A stretch of DNA of 64,000 nucleotides from Yoonia sp. (GCA_023955335.1 JAGSGF010000004.1:43653-107652), one strand, 5' to 3'; shown: positions 16,948 to 26,313, numbered from the stretch's first letter. Notes: generated by a model not told the origin, from the letters alone. Numbers and translations: made by a program.

Positions 16948-17982
16948 ATGACCGACACACCTAAAGTCCGCTTACGTGGCCTGTATAAAATCTTTGGCTC
17001 CAACGACAAAGACATGATGCAATATGTCCGTGCTGGTATGGGCAAGCCCGAGTTGTTGGAACAGCACAAGCATGTGCTGGGCCTGCAAGACATCAATGTC
17101 GATATGATGGCGGGTGAAATCACGGTGGTGATGGGCCTGTCCGGGTCGGGCAAATCCACGCTGATCCGCCACCTGAACAGGCTGATCGACCCAACGGCGG
17201 GTGAGATCATTGTCGACGGTATCGACGTGATGGGCCTGTCCGACGACGCCCTGCGCAAAATGCGTCAGGAAAAGATGTCGATGGTGTTCCAAAAGTTTGC
17301 GCTTTTGCCGCACCGGACGGTTTTGCAGAACGCAGCGATGGCACTCGAAATCCAAGGCGTGGACGAGGCAACCCGTACAGCCGAGGGCATGAAATGGCTC
17401 GCGCGTGTGGGGCTTGATGGCTACGAGCACCATTATCCGGCGCAGCTGTCGGGTGGCATGCAGCAACGTGTGGGCATCGCCCGTGCGCTGACCGCCAATA
17501 CCGACATCATGCTGATGGACGAGGCGTTTTCTGCGCTTGATCCGCTTATCCGGACCGACATGCAGAACCTGCTGTTGGAACTTCAGGCAGAGCTGCATAA
17601 AACCGTCGTCTTCATCACGCATGATTTGGACGAGGCGCTAAAACTGGCCGACCATTTGGTCATCTTAAAGGACGGCGCAGTCATTCAACAAGGCGAGCCG
17701 CAGGGCATTTTGATGAACCCCAGCGATCCGTACATCGAAGACTTCGTATCCGACATCAACCGTGCCCGCGTGTTGCGCGTGAAATCGGTGATGGAGCCTT
17801 TGACAGGCAGCAAATTCGCAGGCGACGTGGATATTCGCGATAATCTCGAAAGCTTGATTGCACGGTCCGAGGGCGACACGTCCTTGCATTACCGCGTGAT
17901 GGATGGTGATGTGCCTGTAGGTGAACTTCACATGCGCGATCTGGTAAAAGCACTGGTGCCGCGTATATCTTCGGCAGCATAG
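16948..17982 (+). CDS. proV: betaine-type ABC transporter ATP-binding protein (ProV/OpuAA family)
   Basis: A 344-residue ATPase with Walker A GLSGSGKST (about 63-71), signature LSGGMQQR, Walker B LMDEAFSALDP and the switch His in FITHDLDEA. It has the long N-terminal loop of the glycine-betaine subfamily. The C-terminal 80 residues correspond to a shortened CBS region. I chose ATG 16948, which follows GGAGG at six bases; an in-frame ATG at 16936 overlapping the permease stop is less well placed. It energises the importer encoded by the two upstream genes. Confidence 0.93.
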   Translation: MTDTPKVRLRGLYKIFGSNDKDMMQYVRAGMGKPELLEQHKHVLGLQDINVDMMAGEITVVMGLSGSGKSTLIRHLNRLIDPTAGEIIVDGIDVMGLSDDALRKMRQEKMSMVFQKFALLPHRTVLQNAAMALEIQGVDEATRTAEGMKWLARVGLDGYEHHYPAQLSGGMQQRVGIARALTANTDIMLMDEAFSALDPLIRTDMQNLLLELQAELHKTVVFITHDLDEALKLADHLVILKDGAVIQQGEPQGILMNPSDPYIEDFVSDINRARVLRVKSVMEPLTGSKFAGDVDIRDNLESLIARSEGDTSLHYRVMDGDVPVGELHMRDLVKALVPRISSAA

Positions 17983-17989
17983 GCATGAC

Positions 17990-19189
17990 ATGATACAGAC
18001 CCCCGCCCACACATCATATGACGTGATTATTGTGGGCGGGGCGATGTACGGATCAAGCATCGCTTGGTTTCTGTCGGACCATCCCGACTTTGATGGTAAA
18101 GTCTTGGTCGTAGAACGCGACCCGACTTATGAATGGACGTCAACGTCCCACACGAATTCCTGCATCCGCCAGCAATTCAGCGCACCCATTAACATCAAGA
18201 TCAGCCAGTTTGGCGCAGCCTATGTTAAGTCGTTCCGTGACCAAATGGGCGGTGATCCCCGCGTCCCCGATGTTGTGCTGCAATCCTTTGGCTACATGTA
18301 TCTGGCCGATACTGCCGCTGGTGCAGACGCCTTGCAAACCGTTCAGAAAATACAGGCGGCCAATGGCGCGGGCACCCGGCATATGACGGCCGCCCAAATC
18401 ATAGACGCCTATCCGTTCTACAACATGGATGACATCGTTGCAGGCAATCATAACCTGATCGACGAAGGCTACTTTGACGGAAATACTCTGTTTGACTGGT
18501 GGAAAAGGGCTGCGCGCGAGCGGGGTGTTGACTACATCCACAACACCGTTGTCAGCATGACCAAGACAGGCAATGCTGTGCAAAGCGTGACATTGGCCAG
18601 CGGTGAAGTGATCGCCTGCGGTCACGTCGTTAACGCATCTGGCCCGCGTGCCGTTCTGACGTCGCGCATGGCAGGCATCAACATTCCGGTGGAGCCGCGC
18701 AAGCGGTATACTTTCATCTTCGCTTCCGAGGACCCGCTTGATCGCGATCTGCCGCTCACTATCGACCCAAGCGGTGTACATATGCGGACCGAGGGGAAAT
18801 ACTATTTGGCCGGTTGCCCGCCCGACGATGATGGCCCTGTGGACTACGACGACTTTGTGCAGGATCACAGTATCTGGGAAGAAAAAGTCTGGCCCATCCT
18901 CGCGCACCGCGTGCCTTCGTTTGAGCGGATCAAGCTGATGAATTCATGGGTCGGGCATTATGCCTACAATACCTTTGACCAGAACGCGATCATCGGGGCT
19001 CATCCAGAGGTTAGTAATTTCATTTTCGCCAACGGGTTCTCTGGCCATGGGTTCCAACAATCCCCTGCCATGGGACGCGGCATTGCGGAACTGATTGCAA
19101 CGGGAGATTATCAGACACTCGACTTGACCCCGTTCAGCATCAACCGGATTATCGCAGGCGAAAAATTCCCCGAAAAAGCGATCATTTAA
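17990..19189 (+). CDS. FAD-dependent oxidoreductase (DAO/sarcosine-oxidase type)
   Basis: A 399-residue member of the D-amino-acid-oxidase fold family. The FAD-binding GxGxxG-like motif IIVGGAMYGSS sits at about residues 13-23, with the acidic end of strand two in VVERD. The C-terminal block GFSGHGFQQSPAMGRGIAELI is the usual FAD-contact region. Family members oxidise secondary or tertiary N-methyl amines such as sarcosine or dimethylglycine. It starts seven bases after the transporter ATPase gene, which suggests it acts on the imported solute or on its breakdown product. The substrate is unknown. Confidence 0.82.
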   Translation: MIQTPAHTSYDVIIVGGAMYGSSIAWFLSDHPDFDGKVLVVERDPTYEWTSTSHTNSCIRQQFSAPINIKISQFGAAYVKSFRDQMGGDPRVPDVVLQSFGYMYLADTAAGADALQTVQKIQAANGAGTRHMTAAQIIDAYPFYNMDDIVAGNHNLIDEGYFDGNTLFDWWKRAARERGVDYIHNTVVSMTKTGNAVQSVTLASGEVIACGHVVNASGPRAVLTSRMAGINIPVEPRKRYTFIFASEDPLDRDLPLTIDPSGVHMRTEGKYYLAGCPPDDDGPVDYDDFVQDHSIWEEKVWPILAHRVPSFERIKLMNSWVGHYAYNTFDQNAIIGAHPEVSNFIFANGFSGHGFQQSPAMGRGIAELIATGDYQTLDLTPFSINRIIAGEKFPEKAII

Positions 19190-19204
19190 GCGACAGGAAA
19201 CACC

Positions 19205-20041
19205 ATGAAAAAACTCGTACTTACCGGTGCCGCAGGCGCGCTGGGCTCTCAGCTTCGTAAACCACTCAGCGCGATGTGCGACAGGTTTGTGTCCACTGAT
19301 CTTGTCGAAACACTCGACGATTTGGCCAGCAATGAAACCTATGTAAAGGCTGACGTGTCCGACCTTGCAGCGATGGAATCCCTGCTTAAAGACGCAGACA
19401 TGGTGATCCATTTTGGCGCAATTGCGGACGAGGCCCCTTGGGACGATATCCTGCAATCCAACATCATCGGGGCCTATAATGTTTGGGAAGCAGCCTACCG
19501 GAACGGCGTCAAACGGGTGGTCTATGCGTCATCCGTGCACGCGGTTGGCATGCACCTGAAAACGGACACCATCGGCCTTGATGCACCGCACCGCCCTGAC
19601 ACCTATTACGGTCTGGCCAAGTGCTTTGCCGAAGACCTCGCGTCGCTGTATTGGGACAAACGCGGCATCGAGGCCGTGTGCATGCGCATCTTCTCGGCGG
19701 CACCGCCCACCAACGCGCGATCTATTGGCACATGGCTGTCGACAGACGACCTGATCCATCTGGTGGAACGGTCCGTCAACAGCCCCGTCGTGGGCTTTAC
19801 CACTGTTTACGGTATCTCGAACAATGACCGCGCGGTGGTCGATAACGCCAAAGCAGGGCATCTGGGTTACCGGCCAAAAGACAACGCCGAGGACTTTGCC
19901 GCTGAGGTGTTCGCATCCAGCCCTGCGCTCGATAATAAGGACCCCGCCAACCTGTGCATCGGCGGCCCGTTTGCGGTTGTTGAATTGGGCAATTCCGGTG
20001 TCGCAGGTATCAAAGCAATGAACACGGATGGAGACAGCTAA
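19205..20041 (+). CDS. NAD-dependent epimerase/dehydratase, uronate dehydrogenase-like SDR
   Basis: A 278-residue extended SDR. It has the nucleotide motif TGAAGALG (7-14), an Asp at the end of strand two (STDLVE), SSVHAVG around 109-115, and the YxxxK catalytic pair Tyr135/Lys139. Spacing and the blocks GNIIG-like (SNIIGAYN), RPDTYYGLAKCFAEDLA and LGYRPKDNAE resemble bacterial uronate dehydrogenase. In an operon with a betaine-type importer the true substrate may not be a uronate. Its stop codon shares one base with the start of the next gene. Confidence 0.78.
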   Translation: MKKLVLTGAAGALGSQLRKPLSAMCDRFVSTDLVETLDDLASNETYVKADVSDLAAMESLLKDADMVIHFGAIADEAPWDDILQSNIIGAYNVWEAAYRNGVKRVVYASSVHAVGMHLKTDTIGLDAPHRPDTYYGLAKCFAEDLASLYWDKRGIEAVCMRIFSAAPPTNARSIGTWLSTDDLIHLVERSVNSPVVGFTTVYGISNNDRAVVDNAKAGHLGYRPKDNAEDFAAEVFASSPALDNKDPANLCIGGPFAVVELGNSGVAGIKAMNTDGDS

Positions 20042-21129
20042 TGTCCGCACTTTTTGAACCGCTCAAGATCAAAGACATCACCCTGCGCAACCGCATCGGG
20101 ATGGGGCCAATGTGCCAATATTCATCCCATGACGGTGCGGCGACCGATTGGCACATGGCCCATATCGGCGCTGCGGCAATGGGCGGTACAGGCCTGATCA
20201 TCGCTGAGGCCACGGCTGTTACTCCCGATGGGCGCATCACACCGGGCTGTGCAGGGCTTTGGAATGATGCACAGGTTGCGGCTATCGCACCGGTAAACGC
20301 GTTCGCTAAATCCTGCGGTGCAGTTATCGGCGTGCAAATTGGACACGCAGGGCGCAAGGCGTCTGCTGCGCGGCCATGGGATGGCGGCGCGCATTTGGCT
20401 GATGACAATGGCGGCTGGCCCATCGTTGGTCCCACAGGCGAGGTGTTCGACAAAGACGGCACGCGGCTGAACAAAGCCCCCACAGCGATGTCGATCGCGG
20501 ATATCCACGCCATGACGGCCAGCTTTGTGGCTGCGGCCAAGCGGTCGTTGGACGCGGGGTATGAAATGTTGGAAATCCACGGTGCACATGGTTATCTGCT
20601 GCACAGCTTTTTCACGCCGCTGGTAAACACCCGCACCGACGCATATGGCGGCGATTTTGAAGGTCGGTCGCGGTTCATGCGTGACACAGTGGCTGCGGTG
20701 CGGGAGGTCTGGCCAGACCGGTTGCCATTGGCTGTGCGCCTGTCTGTCACGGATTGGATCGACGGCGGTCTGACCATTGAGGACAACATTCAAATGGCGG
20801 CTGCCCTGCGCGATCTGGGCGTGGATATGATCGACTGTTCAGGGGGAGGTGCAACGCCAGCCGCGCGGGCGTCTGTTGGAACGCGGACGGCTGATCAGGT
20901 TGGACTTGCGGCGCAGTTGCGCCGCGAAACCGGGGTTATCACGGCTGCGGTTGGCTGCATCACCGACGCAAAACAAGCCGAGAAAATCATCGCATCAGGT
21001 CAGGCAGATATCGCATTGATGGCACGTGAACATCTGCGCGATCCACATGTTGCGCTGCGTATGGCCCGCGAACTTGGCGTCGACCCCAAGCCGCATTTGC
21101 CACAGCAGTACGGGTTCTACATGGGCTAA
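20041..21129 (+). CDS. Old Yellow Enzyme family NADH:flavin oxidoreductase
   Basis: A 362-residue TIM-barrel flavoprotein of the NamA/YqjM branch. Motifs are an N-terminal FMN block (RNRIGMGPMCQYSS), the substrate-binding QIGHAGRKAS, the HGAHGYLLHSFFTP and NTRTDAYGG blocks, and a C-terminal FMN phosphate region (DIALMAREHL). Enzymes of this type reduce activated alkenes; relatives demethylate or dehydrogenate methylated amines. It is the last gene of the transporter operon and overlaps the converging YdcZ-type gene by four bases. The physiological substrate is unknown. Confidence 0.85.
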   Translation: MSALFEPLKIKDITLRNRIGMGPMCQYSSHDGAATDWHMAHIGAAAMGGTGLIIAEATAVTPDGRITPGCAGLWNDAQVAAIAPVNAFAKSCGAVIGVQIGHAGRKASAARPWDGGAHLADDNGGWPIVGPTGEVFDKDGTRLNKAPTAMSIADIHAMTASFVAAAKRSLDAGYEMLEIHGAHGYLLHSFFTPLVNTRTDAYGGDFEGRSRFMRDTVAAVREVWPDRLPLAVRLSVTDWIDGGLTIEDNIQMAAALRDLGVDMIDCSGGGATPAARASVGTRTADQVGLAAQLRRETGVITAAVGCITDAKQAEKIIASGQADIALMAREHLRDPHVALRMARELGVDPKPHLPQQYGFYMG

Positions 21130-21557
21130 GCCTTGACCTTGGCGGCGCGTGTGACCCACATGCCGCCAAGGATCAACGCGACCCCAAGGGTACGTGCCCA
21201 AAGCTGACCTTGTATTCCCATCGCCATGTCGATCAGAACGCCAGAAATCATCTGTCCCGCGATAATCAGCATGGCCGTTGGTGCAGCCCCGATCCGGTTA
21301 ATTGCCCACGACCCTGCCGCGATGAACAACACGCCAATTGGGCCACCCAGAAATGCCCACCAAGGGGCGCCTAAGGGAGCGCCGCCAAACAGGTCACCGG
21401 CAAGCAGTGCGATTAAGCTGACAAACGCCAACCCGACAATGTGATTCCAAAACGACGATTCCCATGCGTTGGTGGACAGGGCCAGACGGCCATTCAACTG
21501 ACGACTAAGGCCGACCAACAAGCCAGCTCCTCCGGCAAGTATGACAAAGACAATCAT
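21126..21557 (-). CDS. YdcZ-type (DUF606) small DMT transporter, second of a pair
   Basis: A 143-residue hydrophobic protein with about five helices, beginning MIVFVILAGGAGLLVG. It belongs to the short YdcZ/DUF606 family of the drug/metabolite transporter superfamily, whose members may work as pairs. Its ATG overlaps the stop of the upstream related gene by four bases; I chose the start at 21557 because the longer open frame upstream is out of context and reads through the partner gene. Substrate unknown. Confidence 0.8.
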   Translation of the reverse strand: MIVFVILAGGAGLLVGLSRQLNGRLALSTNAWESSFWNHIVGLAFVSLIALLAGDLFGGAPLGAPWWAFLGGPIGVLFIAAGSWAINRIGAAPTAMLIIAGQMISGVLIDMAMGIQGQLWARTLGVALILGGMWVTRAAKVKA

Positions 21558-22027
21558 GGGGCGCTCCCGAAGAAAATCAGGATCAGAGCGCCCGCTGCGA
21601 TCAACGCAAGCCCTGTAACGTCGCGCCACCCGGGCATCCGTTGGGGCAGGCCAAACAGGCCTTTCGCGTCGGCAAACAAGGAAAACACGATCTGCCCCGC
21701 AAGGCCCAACGCAATGGTGCCCGACAGCGCCAGCGCGGAGTTCATCGCAGCAGACGTGGCAATCACGGTCAAACCACCTGATACGCCGCCCAGATAGGCC
21801 CAAAGTGGCGGGCGCTTGGGCATGGCGCGGGCAGGGCGCAGCGTAAGCAGGACAAAAATGGCCAGCACAGTTCCCGTCAAATGCGGCACCCAGCTGGAAA
21901 ACAACAAGGTGCCATATTGGGCCAATGTACCGTTTGTCAGCAGCATCAAACTGATCAAACCGCCAGCGGCAAACGCGCCAAGATAATGGATGAAACGGGG
22001 GGGATTATCTGTCGACATGGGGGACAT
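21554..22027 (-). CDS. YdcZ-type (DUF606) small DMT transporter, first of a pair
   Basis: A 157-residue membrane protein with about five helices (GAFAAGGLISLMLLTNG, then LTGTVLAIFVLLTL and GGVSGGLTVIATSAAMN). It is homologous in layout to the overlapping downstream gene; together they resemble two halves of a ten-helix DMT transporter, so a heterodimer is likely. The start may be ATG 22027 or the in-frame ATG at 22018, three codons later. It diverges from rpsD. Confidence 0.78.
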   Translation of the reverse strand: MSPMSTDNPPRFIHYLGAFAAGGLISLMLLTNGTLAQYGTLLFSSWVPHLTGTVLAIFVLLTLRPARAMPKRPPLWAYLGGVSGGLTVIATSAAMNSALALSGTIALGLAGQIVFSLFADAKGLFGLPQRMPGWRDVTGLALIAAGALILIFFGSAP

Positions 22028-22061
22028 GTGACGGGGTGCGCGGCCAATTGCAAACGGCTTG

Positions 22062-22089
22062 TTGACTCTGCGCGCGCCCCGCTTATAAG
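22062..22089 (+). promoter_or_regulatory. sigma-70-type promoter of rpsD
   Basis: TTGACT (22062-22067) and TATAAG (22084-22089) are separated by 16 bases, and lie about 107 bases before the rpsD start. Both hexamers are close to the housekeeping consensus, as expected for a ribosomal protein gene. Confidence 0.6.
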
Positions 22090-22195
22090 CCGCAGTTCAT
22101 TGGTGTTGGTGGACCTTGCAAAAGGAACCCTGTCATCGCGGCAAAATCCGCGAAAAGGACAACGCCCTTCGTAACTTAAAGAAGGAGATCAGCGT

Positions 22196-22816
22196 ATGAC
22201 TAAACGTACCGCTGCCAAATATAAAATTGACCGCCGCATGGGCGAAAACATCTGGGGCCGTCCTAAATCCCCAGTGAACCGCCGCGAATATGGCCCCGGC
22301 CAGCACGGTCAGCGCCGTAAAGGTAAATTGTCCGACTTCGGTCTGCAGTTGCGCGCCAAGCAGAAGCTGAAAGGCTACTATGGCGACTTGACTGAAAAGC
22401 AATTTCGCCGCGTCTTTACAGAAGCTGAACGTGTAAAAGGCGATACAGGTGAGAACCTTGTAGGTCTGCTGGAGCGTCGCCTCGATGCTGTGGTTTACCG
22501 CGCTAAGTTCGTGCCAACAGTCTTTGCTGCACGCCAGTTCGTGAACCACGGCCACGTGGAAGTGAACGGCAAAAAAGTGAACATCCCATCCTACCGCGTG
22601 AAAGAAGGCGACATCATTTCCGTGCGCCAGAAATCCAAGCAGATGGAACTCGTTTTGGTCGCGATCCAGCTGCCAGAGCGCGACGTGCCGGACTACATGG
22701 ACGTTGATCACTCCAAGCTGACAGCGACATTCACACGCACACCAACACTGGGCGACGTGCCGTACCCAGTGACCATGGAACCAAATCTGGTCGTGGAATT
22801 CTACGCCAAGAACTAA
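22196..22816 (+). CDS. rpsD: 30S ribosomal protein S4
   Basis: The 206-residue S4 protein, which nucleates 30S assembly by binding 16S rRNA. The N-terminal part ([19 protein letters not shown]) and the S4 RNA-binding domain at about residues 97-160 ([14 protein letters not shown], then [19 protein letters not shown]) are clear. It has the alphaproteobacterial form without the N-terminal zinc cysteines. AAGGAG precedes the ATG. It stands alone, with its own promoter and terminator, rather than in an rpoA operon. Confidence 0.98.
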   Translation: MTKRTAAKYKIDRRMGENIWGRPKSPVNRREYGPGQHGQRRKGKLSDFGLQLRAKQKLKGYYGDLTEKQFRRVFTEAERVKGDTGENLVGLLERRLDAVVYRAKFVPTVFAARQFVNHGHVEVNGKKVNIPSYRVKEGDIISVRQKSKQMELVLVAIQLPERDVPDYMDVDHSKLTATFTRTPTLGDVPYPVTMEPNLVVEFYAKN

Positions 22817-22840
22817 TCAGTTCTAGCCGATCCAAATACG

Positions 22841-22878
22841 AAAGGGCTGCACCCCGGTGCGGCCCTTTTGCGTTTTTG
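22841..22878 (+). terminator. rpsD terminator
   Basis: AAAGGGCTGCACC (22841-22853) and GGTGCGGCCCTTT (22856-22868) form a 13-bp stem with one G-U pair and a tight two-base loop, followed by TGCGTTTTT. It is a strong rho-independent terminator. Confidence 0.88.
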
Positions 22879-22887
22879 GAGGTATGG

Positions 22888-23106
22888 ATGGGAACGTCTG
22901 GTATACAGGACGATACAGCCCTCTGCCTCGCTATGGAACACATGCAGGAACCGGATGATCGTACCCGCGAGGCTGTTCAAGTCCGTTTGCAAGACGAAAC
23001 ATCGCTGAAGTTGTTTTTTGATTTTGTGCCAACGGTAATTCTCGCGGATAGAGTTTTACTGGAAGAGGGTTTGCGGAATTCTGACGGCGAACTTACTTGG
23101 CCTTAA
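22888..23106 (+). CDS. small hypothetical protein
   Basis: An open frame of 72 residues starting at an ATG 10 bases after GGAGG; an in-frame ATG-less extension reaches 22876. The predicted product is acidic with a hydrophobic middle (FFDFVPTVILADRVLL) and has no motif I recognise. It begins just behind the rpsD terminator, so it would need its own promoter, and it ends 25 bases before the converging GNAT gene. It could be a real small gene or chance; codon use is only partly gene-like. Confidence 0.3.
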   Translation: MGTSGIQDDTALCLAMEHMQEPDDRTREAVQVRLQDETSLKLFFDFVPTVILADRVLLEEGLRNSDGELTWP

Positions 23107-23131
23107 TCGGGCTAAACCACAACACGGCTTT

Positions 23132-23839
23132 CTATTTCTCCCGCGTCACCAGCGCCGCCTTCTGCACCCCACCCGCATCAAAGTTCTCAGGGTCCAGCCA
23201 CGCCACAAACCCTGCCTTAACCTCCGGCCACTCACCATCCAAAATCGAAAACCATGCCGTGTCGCGGTTGCGGCCTTTGTACATGGTCGCTTGGCGGAAC
23301 ACGCCCTCGGCTGTGAACCCGTACCGACCAGCCGCGCGTTTGGACGGCGCATTCAAATTATCGCATTTCCATTCATACCGCCGATACCCCAGATCATCCA
23401 TCGCGTGGGCCATCATCAGATACATCGCTTCTGTCGCAACACGGGTCTTTTGTAATAACGGTGACATCGCGATGAACCCGACTTCAATTGCGCCCGCAGT
23501 CGGATCAATCCGCAGATAGCTGGCAACGCCCTCGGCGCGGCCCGTCGCCTTGTTGATGATCGCGTAAAACAGCGGGTCCGTGCTGACCTCGGCCTGTGCC
23601 ATGAACGCCGCAAACACCGCGCGATCAGCGAACGGACCATTGGGCATATACGTCCACATTGCACCACTGGTGTCGGTCGCAAACGCGGCAAACAGATCAT
23701 CTGCGTGGGTTGCTGGATCAAGGCGTATAACGGCCGCATATTGCCCCGTCAGTGGTGACTGATCGGGGCGCGCACGCGGCGTCCAAGTGGGCAGGTCGGC
23801 TCCAATCGGTTGGCCGTGTTCATTGGTGCGCTGCGTCAT
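23132..23839 (-). CDS. GNAT family N-acetyltransferase (RimJ/RimL-like)
   Basis: A 235-residue acetyltransferase. The acyl-CoA region can be followed through VASYLRIDP, GAIEVGFIAMSP, KTRVATEAMYLMMAHA (CoA loop) and a Cys/Asn block (YEWKCDNLNAPSKRAAGRYGF) typical of the RimJ/RimL or YjdJ-like group. It would transfer acetyl to a protein N-terminus or a small amine. The ATG at 23839 gives the normal length; the open frame runs back to 24082 into the promoter region of hisC. It is monocistronic and converges on the rpsD region. Confidence 0.85.
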   Translation of the reverse strand: MTQRTNEHGQPIGADLPTWTPRARPDQSPLTGQYAAVIRLDPATHADDLFAAFATDTSGAMWTYMPNGPFADRAVFAAFMAQAEVSTDPLFYAIINKATGRAEGVASYLRIDPTAGAIEVGFIAMSPLLQKTRVATEAMYLMMAHAMDDLGYRRYEWKCDNLNAPSKRAAGRYGFTAEGVFRQATMYKGRNRDTAWFSILDGEWPEVKAGFVAWLDPENFDAGGVQKAALVTREK

Positions 23840-24013
23840 ATCGGGCGTCCTGAGGTCGTGAAAGCGATTTACGCAAAACTGACACGAAACTTGCAGGTCC
23901 AAAAGCCTTGATCTTGGCAATTGAGCAACGCCTGTGCGACCAAGCGCTGCACCACTGGTCAGCGGCAACTCAAGCCGATAGAACCAGTGCAACCGATTTG
24001 AAAAGTGGACGCT

Positions 24014-25102
24014 ATGGCCAGTAAGATTAAACCGCAGCCCGGCATTATGGATATTGAGCTGTATGTGGGCGGTGCATCCCAATTGGACGGTGTGTCCAAC
24101 GTGCTGAAACTGTCATCGAACGAAAATCCGATGGGCCCGTCGCCTGCCGCGAAAGAGGCGTTCAGCCGCTCTGTGCATGACTTGCACCGCTATCCTAGCA
24201 CCGATCATGCGGGCCTGCGGACCGCCATAGGTGATGTCTGGAAGTTGGACCCTGATCGTGTAATTTGTGGCGTCGGATCAGACGAAATTTTGCACCTGAT
24301 GTGCCAAGCGTTTGCGGGTCCGGGCGATGAAGTTATCCACACCGAACACGGCTTTGCGCTGTACCGGATTTCGACGCTGGCTGCAGGGGCGACCCCCGTT
24401 GAGGTGCCCGAGCACGACCGCTTGGTCGACGTCGACGCGATCCTTGCTGCGGCCAACAAGAAGACCAAGCTGGTGTTCATCGCGAACCCTGCCAATCCCA
24501 CCGGAACATTCCTTGGGGCCAAGGATGTGGCGCGACTTGCCGAAGGGCTGCCTAAGCAATGTATTCTTGTACTTGACGGTGCATATGCCGAATATGTTGA
24601 AGGTTACGATGCTGGGCTCGCGCTGATTGAGGGGCGCGATAACGTCATGATGACGCGCACGTTTTCCAAGATCTACGGGCTTGGTGGCATGCGTGTTGGT
24701 TGGGGGTATGGTCCGCGAAACATCATTGACGTGCTGAACCGTATTCGTGGTCCGTTTAACATGTCGTCCCCCGCTTTGGCCGCCGCAGAGGCCGCCGTAC
24801 GCGACACCGCATATTTTGCGAAATGCCGGTCTGAGAATGCGCGCTGGCGCGAATGGTTGTCCACGGCGCTGGCTGAATTGGGCGTACCATCTGATACAAC
24901 AACAGCCAACTTTATCCTTGCCCGCTTTGGGTCCGAAGACGAGGCACTGGCCTGCAATGAGCAGTTAAAATCCGCTGGGATTATCGTCCGCCACCCCAAG
25001 AACTATGGCTTCCCGCAGTGCCTGCGCATTACTGTCGGTGACGAAAGTGCATGCCGCCGGATTGTGCATGCCATCGGTCAGTTTAAAGGGCTGCGTAAAT
25101 GA
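24014..25102 (+). CDS. hisC: histidinol-phosphate / aromatic aminotransferase
   Basis: A 362-residue class I/II PLP aminotransferase. Typical HisC elements are [11 protein letters not shown] near the N-terminus, HRYP, the ANPANPTGT block, and the PLP lysine in [17 protein letters not shown] (about residue 219). In alphaproteobacteria this copy, coupled to tyrC, often serves tyrosine and phenylalanine synthesis as well as histidine. I start at ATG 24014; a GTG three codons earlier at 24005 is the alternative. It overlaps tyrC by four bases. Confidence 0.92.
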   Translation: MASKIKPQPGIMDIELYVGGASQLDGVSNVLKLSSNENPMGPSPAAKEAFSRSVHDLHRYPSTDHAGLRTAIGDVWKLDPDRVICGVGSDEILHLMCQAFAGPGDEVIHTEHGFALYRISTLAAGATPVEVPEHDRLVDVDAILAAANKKTKLVFIANPANPTGTFLGAKDVARLAEGLPKQCILVLDGAYAEYVEGYDAGLALIEGRDNVMMTRTFSKIYGLGGMRVGWGYGPRNIIDVLNRIRGPFNMSSPALAAAEAAVRDTAYFAKCRSENARWREWLSTALAELGVPSDTTTANFILARFGSEDEALACNEQLKSAGIIVRHPKNYGFPQCLRITVGDESACRRIVHAIGQFKGLRK

Positions 25103-26022
25103 CACAGATTTACGACCGGGTGGCGTTGATCGGCCTTGGTTTGATCGCGTCGTCTATGGCCCATGCGATCAAGCGCGCGGGCTTGGCGGGGGAAGTCGTC
25201 GGTTATGCGCGATCCGCAGCCACACGCGAAACGGCCCGTGACATCGGCCTATGCGACTGCATTTACGATAGCGCAGCTGAGGCTGTGAAAGACGCCGATC
25301 TGGTTGTGCTTTGCGTTCCCGTAGGGGCTATGGACAGCGTCGCGCAAGAAGTTGCACCCTTCCTTAAGGCAGGGGCAGTGGTCAGCGATGTCGGGTCAGT
25401 CAAGCGTGCTGTCATCGATGCAATTGCCCCGCATCTACCCGATAATGTGCATTTTGTGCCCGCCCATCCACTGGCCGGGACCGAACATTCGGGACCAACA
25501 TCAGGCTTTGCCGAATTGTTTGATGACCGCTGGTGTATCGTTGTGCCGGACTTGTGTGATGACGAAGCCGTCGTGGCCAAGCTGTCAGCGCTTTGGCGTG
25601 GCATGGGGTCCAATGTTGATAAGATGGATGCCGATCATCACGATTTGGTTTTGGCCGTGACCAGCCATACGCCGCACCTGATCGCCTATACGATGGTGGG
25701 TGTGGCCGATGATTTGCGCCGCGTGACCGACAGCGAAGTGATCAAATATTCGGCTGCGGGTTTTCGTGATTTCACACGTATTGCGGCGTCTGATCCGACC
25801 ATGTGGCGCGATGTGTTTTTGAACAACAAAGAGGCCACGCTCGAAGTTTTGGGCCGCTTTACAGAAGAATTGTTCATGCTGCAGCGTGCGATCCGCGAAG
25901 GTGACGGTGATCATTTGCATGATTACTTTACGCGCACGCGGTCGATCCGTCGGTCGATCATCGAGGCTGGACAAGACACCGATGCACCGAACTTTGGCCG
26001 GAAACCGACTGCAAAATCGTGA
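25099..26022 (+). CDS. tyrC: prephenate/arogenate dehydrogenase
   Basis: A 307-residue NAD(P)-dependent dehydrogenase that makes 4-hydroxyphenylpyruvate (or tyrosine from arogenate). The nucleotide motif is [14 protein letters not shown] at residues 9-22. The substrate region includes [11 protein letters not shown] and [11 protein letters not shown]. It overlaps hisC by four bases, forming an aromatic amino acid unit. A decayed extensin-family gene lies directly downstream. Confidence 0.93.
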   Translation: MTQIYDRVALIGLGLIASSMAHAIKRAGLAGEVVGYARSAATRETARDIGLCDCIYDSAAEAVKDADLVVLCVPVGAMDSVAQEVAPFLKAGAVVSDVGSVKRAVIDAIAPHLPDNVHFVPAHPLAGTEHSGPTSGFAELFDDRWCIVVPDLCDDEAVVAKLSALWRGMGSNVDKMDADHHDLVLAVTSHTPHLIAYTMVGVADDLRRVTDSEVIKYSAAGFRDFTRIAASDPTMWRDVFLNNKEATLEVLGRFTEELFMLQRAIREGDGDHLHDYFTRTRSIRRSIIEAGQDTDAPNFGRKPTAKS

Positions 26023-26029
26023 TCCGCTG

Positions 26030-26313
26030 GCCTTCAGTTTGCTTGGCGTCGAAAACCCGGTGCGGACAAATTGGTCGCAGGCGTCCGTTTGTCGCCCCAG
26101 CCGACAGTTGATTGTCGTACCGCGACTGCCCTTAAACGCCGGGTTGTGAATGGTGCACATCCTGCCGTTGGAAGCAAAGTTGGCGGCATCGCGTCGCTGC
26201 GTGTTGTGTCACATTACGCCTGCTGGAACCGCGCTTGGACCAAACGCCAACCGGTTTCACCGTGATTACTTGCACTTTGATACTGCGCGTTATCGTCGTG
26301 GGTCTTATTGCGC
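26030..26313 (+). pseudogene. decayed extensin-family protein gene
   Basis: Three short blocks in two frames match the order expected of an extensin-like C-terminal domain protein. In frame 2, 26045-26068 encodes GVENPVRT. In frame 1, about 26074-26232 encodes VAGVRLSPQPTVDC, then TATAL, then VSHYACWNR. In frame 2 again, 26228-26311 encodes TALGPNAN, FHRDYLHFDTAR and a final SYC. A frameshift near 26070 and a deletion of the middle (the SEHxxGxAxD part, about 85 residues) near 26230 make it non-functional. Intact members are about 200-250 residues and often follow tyrC in Rhodobacteraceae (my recollection). No start codon or single reading frame spans it. Confidence 0.7.
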
